From Sedimentisphaerales bacterium (lineage in GTDB: Bacteria; Planctomycetota; Phycisphaerae; Sedimentisphaerales; Anaerobacaceae), in the NCBI GenBank assembly GCA_016931715.1, contig JAFGEF010000015.1, positions 1-64,000 on the forward strand: a DNA stretch of 64,000 bases. The letters are read 5' to 3'. The notes below the pieces were generated by a model. It was not told the origin of the DNA. It searched no databases and saw nothing but the letters and a program-made list of their open reading frames with translations. The position numbers and the translations under genes were made by a program. Below are positions 7,790 through 16,953 of the stretch, one piece after another (position 1 is the stretch's first letter; every line of letters begins with the position of its first letter).

Positions 7790-9976
7790 ATGACGCATAA
7801 TATTGTGCAGGATAGTTATGAAAAGCTTTTCCAACAGGCTGCGAACGAGATTAAGCTGCGTGAAGAAAGCAGTAAAATTCGCATCCAGGTCGGTTCTGCC
7901 ACATGTGAGAATGCAGCCGGTGCCCGCGAAGTATATGATGAATTTAACAAACACATAGAAGCTTCAGGACGTCAAGATATCGTTCTGCATCAGACAGGCT
8001 GCACAGGACGCTGCAGTTGTGAGCCTGTAGTATCGGTTCAAATTGCACATCAAATGCCTGTAAAATATGAGCTTGTGAATCGTGAACTGGCTCATAAAAT
8101 CTTTTCGCAGCATATTTTGGGTGGTCAGCCGGTAATTGAACATATTATAGATTCCAAAGACGGCAATCTCACTAAATGGGAATTCATGTTCTGTAACAGC
8201 GCCCGCTGCGGAAGAGATTTGCTCCCGAATTTTCAGGAAGATTTATCAAATAAGCTCGAGCAGGCCGGTTTGACCAAAGGGCAATATAAGGTTATACCTG
8301 CTAATTGTTTCGGACTTTGTCCTCAAAAAGCAGCCGGCAAAGCGATTTATATGATGATTCGACCGTCAAAAACAATATATCGCATTACACAAATAGAACA
8401 CCTTGATCGTATTATACGGGAGCATATACTTGGCGGTAATGAAGTTAAAGAATTAGAAGTAAAAACAAAGCCGATGAGCCAGAGATTCTTTAATCTCTAT
8501 GGAGATGTTTCATTCTTCTCTCGTCAAACACGAATAGCTCTGCGCAATAATGGCTTGATTGATCCCGAAGATATCTATGAATATATAACATGTGACGGCT
8601 TTAAGGCTTTGTCTGTTGTTTTAGGCAAGGGTAATAAGGAATGGATTATTGAACAGGTATCCAAATCAAAACTTCGCGGCCGAGGAGGAGGCGGATATCC
8701 GACTGCTCAAAAATGGGAAATGGTTTCCAAAGCAGCAGAAAGTACACGTTATCTTATCTGTAACGCCGACGAAGGTGACCCAGGGGCATTTATGGATCGC
8801 AGTATGCTCGAGGGGGATCCATTCAGTGTGATAGAAGGCATGATTATCTGTGCTTATGCAATATCTTCCAACAGAGGATTCGTTTATATTCGCGCTGAGT
8901 ATCCCATGGCTATCGAGCGTATTGAAAAAGCTGTAGCTTTATGCCGCCAGCATGGTCTGCTCGGTAAAAACATATTGAACAGTGGTTTTGATTTTGACCT
9001 GGAGCTTCGCCTCGGAGCCGGTGCATTTGTTTGCGGTGAAGAAACCGCTCTTATTCACTCCATCGAAGGTGAACGCGGACAACCAAGACCAAGACCTCCG
9101 TATCCGGCGGAAAAGGGATTATGGGATAAACCTACAGTAATAAATAATGTAGAAACATTTGCCAATGTTCCTGCAATTTTTTTATTTAGCCCCGAATGGT
9201 TCGCTTCGCTTGGAACAGCCAGGAGCGGCGGAACAAAAGTTTTCGCACTTGCAGGAAAAGTTCGACATACAGGATTAGTCGAAGTGCCTATGGGTACAAC
9301 CCTGCGAGAAATTGTCTATAATATCGGCGGCGGTATTGCCGGAGGCAAGAAATTCAAGGCTATTCAGACGGGCGGACCCGCAGGCGGCTGCATTCCGGAA
9401 CAATATCTGGACACAATTGTGGATTTCGACAGTCTTACGGCGCTTGGCTCAATTATGGGCAGCGGCGGCATGATAATCATGGACGAAGATGACTGCATGG
9501 TAGATATCGCAAAGTTCTTCCTGACATTCTCACAGGACGAATCCTGCGGCAAGTGTACTCCCTGCCGGGAAGGCACCAAACGCATGCTGGAGATAATTGA
9601 GCGAATTACAGCAGGAGACGGCATACCTGAAGATATTATAAAACTCGAACGTCTCGGAAATCTATTGCGCAAAACATCATTATGCGGATTAGGGCGGGCG
9701 GCGCCGAATCCTGTTTTAAGCACATTGAAATATTTTCGTGATGAATATGAAGCTCATGTACATGAAAAACGATGCCCTGCGAGAAAGTGCACAGCTTTAA
9801 GCCGCTATAGTATTATACCTGAAAAGTGTGTCGGCTGCACCGCATGCGCACGCAATTGTCCGGTTTTCTGCATTTCCGGAACCGCCAAACATGCACATGT
9901 AATAGATCAGTCAAGATGCATAAAATGCGGAAGATGCTACCAGGTTTGCCGCTTTGAAGCGGTAAGCAGAACATAG
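7790..9976 (+). CDS. hydB: NADH-dependent [FeFe] hydrogenase, NuoF-like flavoprotein subunit
   Basis: This 728-residue protein has two successive thioredoxin-like [2Fe-2S] domains (about residues 30-110 and 125-215; cysteines in TGCTGRC and CFGLC contexts). The NuoF-type FMN/NAD(H) domain follows with GRGGGGYPT at about 296-304. Next come an SLBB domain and the [4Fe-4S] site C586-x2-C589-x2-C592 with C632. The C-terminal 2x[4Fe-4S] ferredoxin starts at C680-x2-C683-x2-C686. It would exchange electrons with NAD(H) and pass them to HydA. This architecture fits HydB/HndC of multimeric, often electron-bifurcating, hydrogenases. Bifurcation is inferred from the family. It is the first gene of hydBAC. 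Confidence 0.9.
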   Translation: MTHNIVQDSYEKLFQQAANEIKLREESSKIRIQVGSATCENAAGAREVYDEFNKHIEASGRQDIVLHQTGCTGRCSCEPVVSVQIAHQMPVKYELVNRELAHKIFSQHILGGQPVIEHIIDSKDGNLTKWEFMFCNSARCGRDLLPNFQEDLSNKLEQAGLTKGQYKVIPANCFGLCPQKAAGKAIYMMIRPSKTIYRITQIEHLDRIIREHILGGNEVKELEVKTKPMSQRFFNLYGDVSFFSRQTRIALRNNGLIDPEDIYEYITCDGFKALSVVLGKGNKEWIIEQVSKSKLRGRGGGGYPTAQKWEMVSKAAESTRYLICNADEGDPGAFMDRSMLEGDPFSVIEGMIICAYAISSNRGFVYIRAEYPMAIERIEKAVALCRQHGLLGKNILNSGFDFDLELRLGAGAFVCGEETALIHSIEGERGQPRPRPPYPAEKGLWDKPTVINNVETFANVPAIFLFSPEWFASLGTARSGGTKVFALAGKVRHTGLVEVPMGTTLREIVYNIGGGIAGGKKFKAIQTGGPAGGCIPEQYLDTIVDFDSLTALGSIMGSGGMIIMDEDDCMVDIAKFFLTFSQDESCGKCTPCREGTKRMLEIIERITAGDGIPEDIIKLERLGNLLRKTSLCGLGRAAPNPVLSTLKYFRDEYEAHVHEKRCPARKCTALSRYSIIPEKCVGCTACARNCPVFCISGTAKHAHVIDQSRCIKCGRCYQVCRFEAVSRT

Positions 9977-9992
9977 TAAAAAGGAGATTGGT

Positions 9993-11813
9993 TTGAACGA
10001 TAATTCTGAAAAAGTTACTATTACACTTGACGGCCAGCAGGTCAGCGTTTCAAAAGACTTGACTATCCTTGAGGCCGCTGAGGAATATGGAATAAAAATC
10101 CCGAGACTGTGTTATCACCCGGATTTGAGCTTGATGGGCTCATGCCGTGTGTGCATAGTAGATGTCAAGAATGTCGGATTTTATATGGCAGCATGTTCTA
10201 CGAAAGTCTGGGAGGGTATGGTTGTTCAGACAAATTCCCCGGAAATCAGGCAGGCTCGGCGCGACATTGTCGAGCTGCTTCTGGATAATCATCCCAAAGC
10301 ATGCCAGACATGTGAACGTGACGGGAACTGCGAATTGCAAAATCTGGCATATACATTAGGCGTTAGAGATCGCTTGTTTGAAGGCGAGCGAAAACATTTT
10401 CCGAAAGATGAGTCAGGACTTTCCGTTATACGTGAACCTGACAAGTGCATTCTCTGCGGACGATGTGTTCGTGTATGTGCCGAAGTACAAAACGTTAATA
10501 ATTTGAGCCAGCACGGCCGGGGTTTTACAACTGTAGTCAGTCCGGCACACGGGGCAAATATGGATGATTCCGTTTGTATCCAGTGCGGCCAGTGCATCAA
10601 TGTTTGTCCAACTGCTGCGTTTCTTGAAAAGGATGCTACAGACAGCGTATGGGAAGCCCTGGCGGACTCTTCCAAACATGTAGTTATACAGACAGCTCCG
10701 TCTATTCGCGCAGCCATCGGAGAAGGATTCGGACTGGAACCGGGAACAGCCTGCACTAATCAGATGATATCAAGCCTGAGACGTCTCGGTTTCGAGGCTG
10801 TTTTTGATACGAATTTCGGCGCCGATTTGACAATCATGGAAGAATCCAATGAATTTCTTAATCGATTGGCAAATCAGGGACCTTTGCCTATGCTGACTTC
10901 ATGTTCGCCGGGCTGGGTTAATTATCTTGAAAAGTTTTATCCATCTCTTATTCCGAATATGTCATCCTGCCGTTCACCAATGACAATGACATCAGTGCTG
11001 ATTAAGACCTATTATGCACAAAAGATGGGTCTTAATCCCAAAGATATTTTTGTCGTTGCCGTAATGCCGTGCGTTGCGAAAAAATTTGAAGCAAAACGCC
11101 CGGAGCATCTCATGTCACCGGGTATGTATTACACCGATGCTGTACTGACAACCCGTGAAGCAATCTGGATGATTAAGTCTTACGGTATTGACAATTGGAC
11201 ATTACCTCAAATGAATTTCTGGAATGTGCAGAAAGACCAATTCGATTCTCCGCTGGGAATGTCCACCGGAGCCGGCGATATATTCGGCACCACTGGCGGT
11301 GTTATGGAAGCTGCACTGCGAACGGCCGCTGAAAAGGTAACTGGAAAACCCGCAGACAAGCTTGAATTTACCGAAGTGCGCGCGGTCGAGGGGCTGCGGG
11401 AAGCAACCGTTAGACTGGGTGACAAGGAATTGCGTGTGGCAGTCGCCAACGGCCTGAACAACGCTCGTACTATTCTTGATAAGGTCGTTGCCGGAAAAGA
11501 GCAATTCCATCTCATAGAGATTATGGCTTGTCCCGGCGGCTGCATCGGCGGAGGCGGTCAGCCTTATCCCCCGCATGGAATTAAGGTTATGGACAAAGAA
11601 CTTCTGGCGAAACGTGCATCGGCCCTGTATGCCATAGATAAGAAAAAGACACTGCGGAAGTCTCACGAGAACCCTGAAATTCTGACACTTTATAAAGAAT
11701 TCCTCGGCGAAGCGGGCGGGCCAAAAGCACACGAATTACTTCATACTCATTACAGTCCGCGCTTGCCGCGTGGTATTATTGGAGATGCTGATGTGTACAT
11801 GCAAAACGGATAA
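9993..11813 (+). CDS. hydA: [FeFe] hydrogenase catalytic subunit
   Basis: This 606-residue protein starts at TTG 9993 with AAGGAG upstream. Domains are: N-terminal [2Fe-2S] (LCYHPDLSLMGSCRVC), His-ligated [4Fe-4S] (HPKACQTCERDGNC), two [4Fe-4S] ferredoxin motifs (CILCGRCVRVC, CIQCGQCINVC), then the H-cluster domain. H-cluster motif 1 reads TSCSPGW (residues 302-308), motif 2 is MPCVAKKFE with C360, and motif 3 is ACPGGCIGGGGQP with C513 and C517. FDTNFGADLTIMEE, needed for proton transfer, is present. It reduces protons or oxidises H2. The textbook second cysteine of motif 1 (TSCCPxW) is Ser305. HydE, HydF and HydG maturases are not in the window. Confidence 0.95.
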   Translation: MNDNSEKVTITLDGQQVSVSKDLTILEAAEEYGIKIPRLCYHPDLSLMGSCRVCIVDVKNVGFYMAACSTKVWEGMVVQTNSPEIRQARRDIVELLLDNHPKACQTCERDGNCELQNLAYTLGVRDRLFEGERKHFPKDESGLSVIREPDKCILCGRCVRVCAEVQNVNNLSQHGRGFTTVVSPAHGANMDDSVCIQCGQCINVCPTAAFLEKDATDSVWEALADSSKHVVIQTAPSIRAAIGEGFGLEPGTACTNQMISSLRRLGFEAVFDTNFGADLTIMEESNEFLNRLANQGPLPMLTSCSPGWVNYLEKFYPSLIPNMSSCRSPMTMTSVLIKTYYAQKMGLNPKDIFVVAVMPCVAKKFEAKRPEHLMSPGMYYTDAVLTTREAIWMIKSYGIDNWTLPQMNFWNVQKDQFDSPLGMSTGAGDIFGTTGGVMEAALRTAAEKVTGKPADKLEFTEVRAVEGLREATVRLGDKELRVAVANGLNNARTILDKVVAGKEQFHLIEIMACPGGCIGGGGQPYPPHGIKVMDKELLAKRASALYAIDKKKTLRKSHENPEILTLYKEFLGEAGGPKAHELLHTHYSPRLPRGIIGDADVYMQNG

Positions 11814-12312
11814 TTTGTCGGATATAGAAAGAACCAGCGAACTTTCTCTGGGACCTGAAATTGTCGAATATATAAAAACTATTTGTGAAGGGCCGCACAA
11901 AGAAAGTCAGCTTATATCTGTTTTACATAAAGTACAGCAGAAATACGGCTACCTTTCCATGGAAAATATAAATGCTGTTGCATACCTGCTCAAGATACCT
12001 GCGGCCAAGGTAAGCGGTGTCGCTACATTTTATAACTTTTTCCGTCTTCAGCAGCCGGGAAAATTTAAAATCAATGTTTGTCTCGGCACTGCCTGTTACG
12101 TTAAAGGCGCAAATCTTATCGCAGACCGATTCAAACAGGAACTGGGAATCGATTTCGGCGAAACAAGCAAGGACGCAATGTTCACTCTGGAAATCGCAAG
12201 ATGCTTAGGCACATGCGGCCTGGCGCCGGTAGTTACAATCGGAAAAGAAGTATTCAGCCAGGTGACACCGGACCAGGTACCTGTACTGCTGGACAAGTTC
12301 AGAAAACAGTAG
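11791..12312 (+). CDS. hydC: NADH-dependent [FeFe] hydrogenase, NuoE-like subunit
   Basis: This 173-residue thioredoxin-like [2Fe-2S] protein of the NuoE/HydC family has an N-terminal helical part (EIVEYIKTICEG...QQKYGYLS) and the cluster ligands in VCLGTAC and ARCLGTCG. It would relay electrons near the flavin of HydB. The start is ATG 11791, six bases after GGAG; it overlaps hydA by 23 bases, so translation is probably coupled. GTG 11770 and ATG 11785 are alternatives. It ends in a hairpin facing the convergent cheB gene. Confidence 0.92.
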   Translation: MCTCKTDNLSDIERTSELSLGPEIVEYIKTICEGPHKESQLISVLHKVQQKYGYLSMENINAVAYLLKIPAAKVSGVATFYNFFRLQQPGKFKINVCLGTACYVKGANLIADRFKQELGIDFGETSKDAMFTLEIARCLGTCGLAPVVTIGKEVFSQVTPDQVPVLLDKFRKQ

Positions 12313-12333
12313 TCAGTAGAAATTCTGACTACT
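12308..12333. terminator. Hairpin between convergent hydC and cheB
   Basis: AGTAGTCAG (12308-12316) pairs with CTGACTACT (12325-12333) across an eight-base loop. It overlaps the hydC stop codon. There is no clear T-tract, so termination is only plausible. Confidence 0.35.
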
Positions 12334-12347
12334 TACTACTGAATTCT

Positions 12348-13397
<1,050 letters not shown>

Positions 13398-13436
13398 CTA
13401 TCCTGCAATAATAATTCTTATTCTTCCATAAACTTT

Positions 13437-13922
13437 TTACAAGCTCTTTTCCAGCCCGTTGGATCTCACAGTCACCATGCCATTTTCAATATTGATATGT
13501 AAATTACGCGGAGATGAACCGCCGACATCCTCGGAACTGATAAGCATTCCGTTCTTCCACAATATTTTTCTGATTGCAAGGTGATTTCTTTTGCCTATAT
13601 CAAATCCTTTCGGTCCGGCATCCATAGCAGCTCCGCCGGCTATTTTGACTTGTATCCTCTTTTTATTCGCACCCATTAAGAGCATTTTATCAACTAATAC
13701 TTTCATTCCTGTATCTGCATACATAAACGGATTTTCCTGCGCGCGATCCGGATTCATTTGCGATTCAGGCAGTTGATAATGAAGCATTCCGCCGATTTTC
13801 CTGTCCATATCATAAAGACATACGCCGATACAGGAACCCAGTGAATATGTTACAAGAACATCCTCCGGATTATCGGATATTTTCGCATCCGATACATTCA
13901 CAATTATTCGTTTTTTTGTCAT
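13437..13922 (-). CDS. cheD: Chemoreceptor glutamine deamidase CheD
   Basis: This 161-residue protein has the CheD signatures: catalytic Cys in TYSLGSCIGVCLYD and His in GGMLHYQLPES, with KIAGGAAM in the C-terminal half. CheD deamidates receptor glutamines and in many bacteria is controlled by CheC/CheX-type phosphatases. Two CheX-like proteins are encoded in the same operon. Ten bases separate it from cheR upstream. Confidence 0.94.
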   Translation of the reverse strand: MTKKRIIVNVSDAKISDNPEDVLVTYSLGSCIGVCLYDMDRKIGGMLHYQLPESQMNPDRAQENPFMYADTGMKVLVDKMLLMGANKKRIQVKIAGGAAMDAGPKGFDIGKRNHLAIRKILWKNGMLISSEDVGGSSPRNLHINIENGMVTVRSNGLEKSL

Positions 13923-13932
13923 ATTAATAAAC

Positions 13933-14781
13933 CTATGTCTTCTTGTATATTGTCGGCTGAACGTATTTAAACCTGTGTTTGATGCCGGTCAGTGATTCCG
14001 AATGACCGGTAAATAAAACTGCACCAGAGTCCAGCATGTCCCAGTAGCGGTCTATTAAAAACTGCTGTGTTGACTTATCGAAGTATATCATCACGTTACG
14101 ACAAAAAATAAAATCAAGCGGGCCTTTAATCGGCCAGTCTTCCATTAAATTCAAATGCCTGAAAACAACAATATCCCTCAAAGCTTTGCTTGCTTCAAAA
14201 ACCTTCCTGCCATTTCCCCGCTTCGATAATAAATACTTGTTTCTCTGCTGAAGAAGGAAAGAAGAAACACGTTCTTCATCGTAATACCCTTTCCGGGCAG
14301 TATCGAGCATCCTCGTCGAAATGTCAGTTCCAAGAATTTTTACATCCCACTGTCCCTGCCCTGAAAGAGCTTCCAGCAGGGTAATTGCTATCGAATAGAC
14401 TTCTTCGCCTGAAGAACAGCCCGCGCTCCAGGCACGTATCCTGAAATTCCTGTCTTTCTTCTTTCGCTCGATGAGCGCCGGCAGAAAGTTGTCTTTTAAA
14501 AAATCGAAATGCTGCTTTTCGCGAAAAAAACTCGTCAGGTTCGTGCTGAGCGAATCAATCAGAACAGAAAATTCCCTGCCTGTTTTATCTTCAAGAACAT
14601 ACCGCATATACTCCTGAAAATTATTAAAGTTTCCCTGGCGCAATATTTTCGCAAGACGAGCGCGAACAAGCTCCTTTTTGCCTGTGTGAAGATTGATTCC
14701 GCAATGCTTATAAACAATATCGCTTATATACTGGAAATCATCTTCACTTAAAACAACTTCTTTTAATGTCAGTCCATTCAT
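13933..14781 (-). CDS. cheR: Chemotaxis protein methyltransferase
   Basis: This 282-residue SAM-dependent methyltransferase has an N-terminal helical CheR domain (about 10-75) and a C-terminal Rossmann domain. Motifs are SLSTNLTSFFREKQHF, RIRAWSAGCSSGEEVYSIA (SAM-binding), and DFIFCRNVMIYFD. It methylates MCP glutamates. There is no TPR extension. A 22-bp copy of the dispersed element sits between it and cheA. Confidence 0.95.
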   Translation of the reverse strand: MNGLTLKEVVLSEDDFQYISDIVYKHCGINLHTGKKELVRARLAKILRQGNFNNFQEYMRYVLEDKTGREFSVLIDSLSTNLTSFFREKQHFDFLKDNFLPALIERKKKDRNFRIRAWSAGCSSGEEVYSIAITLLEALSGQGQWDVKILGTDISTRMLDTARKGYYDEERVSSFLLQQRNKYLLSKRGNGRKVFEASKALRDIVVFRHLNLMEDWPIKGPLDFIFCRNVMIYFDKSTQQFLIDRYWDMLDSGAVLFTGHSESLTGIKHRFKYVQPTIYKKT

Positions 14782-14799
14782 AAATCATTCACTTATTAT

Positions 14800-14821
14800 C
14801 TGAATTTTTGCAAAACTCTTT
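14800..14821. repeat. Minimal 22-bp copy of the dispersed element inside the che operon
   Basis: On the minus strand the unit reads AAAGAG-TTTTGCAAAA-ATTCAG, nearly identical to the unit at 7743-7763. It is bracketed exactly by the 7-bp direct repeat TTATTAT (14793-14799 and 14822-14828). It lies in the short gap between the cheA stop and the cheR start and leaves both intact. Confidence 0.6.
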
Positions 14822-14829
14822 TTATTATT

Positions 14830-16938
14830 TTAAAATCGAGCAATATCTGCTATCCCCGGAATATCCAGAATAAGGCTGACTTTTCCGTCACCCATGATAG
14901 CTCCGCCGGATAAACCTTTTACTTTCCCTAATCCATCACCAAGATTTTTGATAACAACCTGCTGCTGATCAAGCAATTCATCAACCAGCAGACAATATTT
15001 TTTATTATTATTTTCCACGATTACAAGCAGGGATTCCGTAGGATTTTCTGTTACCGGGACAACCCTGAATAACTTGTACAATCGTACGAGCGGCATCAAT
15101 TCTCCGCGAACCATTACCATCTCAGATCTGTTCTGTACAGTTGATATCTGGTCTGGTGCTGGTCTTAAACTGTTAATTATTGAATTGATTGGTATAATAT
15201 AACGCTCAGAACCAACTTTTACTATCTGGCCGTCAATGATAGCTAATGTCAGAGGCAGGCGAATCGTAAAAATCGTTCCCTTGCCCTTAATCGATTGTAT
15301 TTCAATTTTACCGTTAAGCAATTCGATATTTTTTCTGACCACATCCATGCCAACGCCCCGGCCTGATATGCTTGTGACTTTCTGTGCCGTTGAAAAACCT
15401 GCAAGGAAAATCATCTTGAAGATTTCATCTTCAGATAATTCCTGGCCCGGCTGTACAAGTTTCTTCTCGATGGCTTTTTGTAAAATACGCTCTTTATCGA
15501 GACCCTTGCCGTCATCTCGAATCTCGATAACAATATTACCCGCCTGATGAAACGCCCGAAGCTCGAGATTACCGGAAGGATTTTTACCAGACTGAATTCT
15601 GTCCTGCTCCGGCTCGATTCCATGGTCAATGGAATTGCGAACCATATGTATAAGCGGGTCGGAAATTTTATCCACGATTGAGCGGTCAAGCTCTGTTTCA
15701 TCTCCCGTGGTGGAGAAATTGATTTTTTTACCTGATTTACGGGACAAATCTCTTGCGAGTCTTGCCATCTTCTGGAACACGCCGCCTATGGGCACCATTC
15801 GCATCGACAAGGATAATTCCTGAAGCTCGCGAACAATTTTGCTTTGGCTGGCGACTTTACTGTTTAACTGATGTTCAATTGACAATTTCTTGCTCACCTC
15901 TTCGGAGACCATCAATTGTGCTATTACCAGCTCGCCCACCATATTTATAAGATTATCAAGCCTGGTTGTGCTGACTTTTATTTTTTCGTCCCCTGCATGA
16001 CTTTCTTTTTTGACAGAAGCCGAATTAGATTCGGACGTTTCGGGCGATTCGAGCATGTTTTCGATTTTTTCATCCTGCACCGTATTCAATTCTTCAGCAG
16101 GATTCTGAACCGCAGACTCTGAACTGTTTTCTTTTTGCTTTTCCGGTTCACTTTCTGCAATTCTCTTCAATTTAGCCAGAAAGTCAGGCAGATTTTTTTG
16201 TGCAGGAACAGGCTTGCCGGCCTCGATACATTCTTTCAGGGTGTTAATCATCTTTTTCATCATATCAATCGATTCGAAGACGACATCAGTAACATTACCT
16301 GAAAGAACCATTTTATCTTCACGAACAAGACCAAGAAGATTTTCCGCCGAATGTGCGAGCGAGCCTATATCAGTTAAATTCAGGAAACCGGCCATACCCT
16401 TAATAGTATGAAAACCCCTGAAAATTTGATTAATAATATCTTTATCATTTGGTTTGTCTTCAAGTTCGAGCAATCCTGCTTCTGCGGATTCGATATGCTC
16501 ACAGGATTCGTTTATAAAATCTATAATCAAAGGAATGTCATCTTCAGAAATCACTACGCCCGCCTGAGATACATCTTCAATATTGTTTTCAACCGCATTT
16601 TGTATCTTTCCTGGCTCAGGTGAAACCGGGGCGTGACCCATCTGCTCAATGATACCCTGGAGAGTCGCGATAGCTTTCGAGACTATTACAATCGATGACG
16701 CTGTATCTTCGACTTCATGACGCAAAATTTTCTGAAGCAATTCAATCGAGCTGTTCGTTTCACCGCTTGCTTTATTCAGCACTTCGGAAGAACACTCTCC
16801 CATTTGTCCGAGACTATTTTTTATCTCATCAAGAACTTTTTGCAAATTCTCAATCTCTGAAAAATCATCGGGGCCAAGCATATTTATTGAAGATGCCGCC
16901 CTTTCCATTAATTCCGTCAGATGTTCTATGTTTTGCAT
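14830..16938 (-). CDS. cheA: Chemotaxis sensor histidine kinase CheA
   Basis: This 702-residue protein has a C-terminal CheA core: dimerisation domain (VGELVIAQLMVSEE), HATPase with N box HMVRNSIDHGIE and G boxes (DDGKGLD, GRGVGMDVV), then a CheW-like domain to the end. The phosphotransfer HPt domain is internal, with H177 in RGFHTIKGMAGFLNL. Residues 1-125 precede it as an extra helical region not found in standard CheA. The linker at about 265-320 is Glu/Ser-rich. No separate CheY/CheB-binding P2 domain is obvious. Confidence 0.95.
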   Translation of the reverse strand: MQNIEHLTELMERAASSINMLGPDDFSEIENLQKVLDEIKNSLGQMGECSSEVLNKASGETNSSIELLQKILRHEVEDTASSIVIVSKAIATLQGIIEQMGHAPVSPEPGKIQNAVENNIEDVSQAGVVISEDDIPLIIDFINESCEHIESAEAGLLELEDKPNDKDIINQIFRGFHTIKGMAGFLNLTDIGSLAHSAENLLGLVREDKMVLSGNVTDVVFESIDMMKKMINTLKECIEAGKPVPAQKNLPDFLAKLKRIAESEPEKQKENSSESAVQNPAEELNTVQDEKIENMLESPETSESNSASVKKESHAGDEKIKVSTTRLDNLINMVGELVIAQLMVSEEVSKKLSIEHQLNSKVASQSKIVRELQELSLSMRMVPIGGVFQKMARLARDLSRKSGKKINFSTTGDETELDRSIVDKISDPLIHMVRNSIDHGIEPEQDRIQSGKNPSGNLELRAFHQAGNIVIEIRDDGKGLDKERILQKAIEKKLVQPGQELSEDEIFKMIFLAGFSTAQKVTSISGRGVGMDVVRKNIELLNGKIEIQSIKGKGTIFTIRLPLTLAIIDGQIVKVGSERYIIPINSIINSLRPAPDQISTVQNRSEMVMVRGELMPLVRLYKLFRVVPVTENPTESLLVIVENNNKKYCLLVDELLDQQQVVIKNLGDGLGKVKGLSGGAIMGDGKVSLILDIPGIADIARF

Positions 16939-16953
16939 TTTTAACCTCTATGT

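Noticed and set aside
9993-11813. NuoG (complex I) as an alternative for the hydA gene
   Set aside because: The C-terminal H-cluster motifs with C360, C513 and C517 are present, and complex I membrane subunits are absent.
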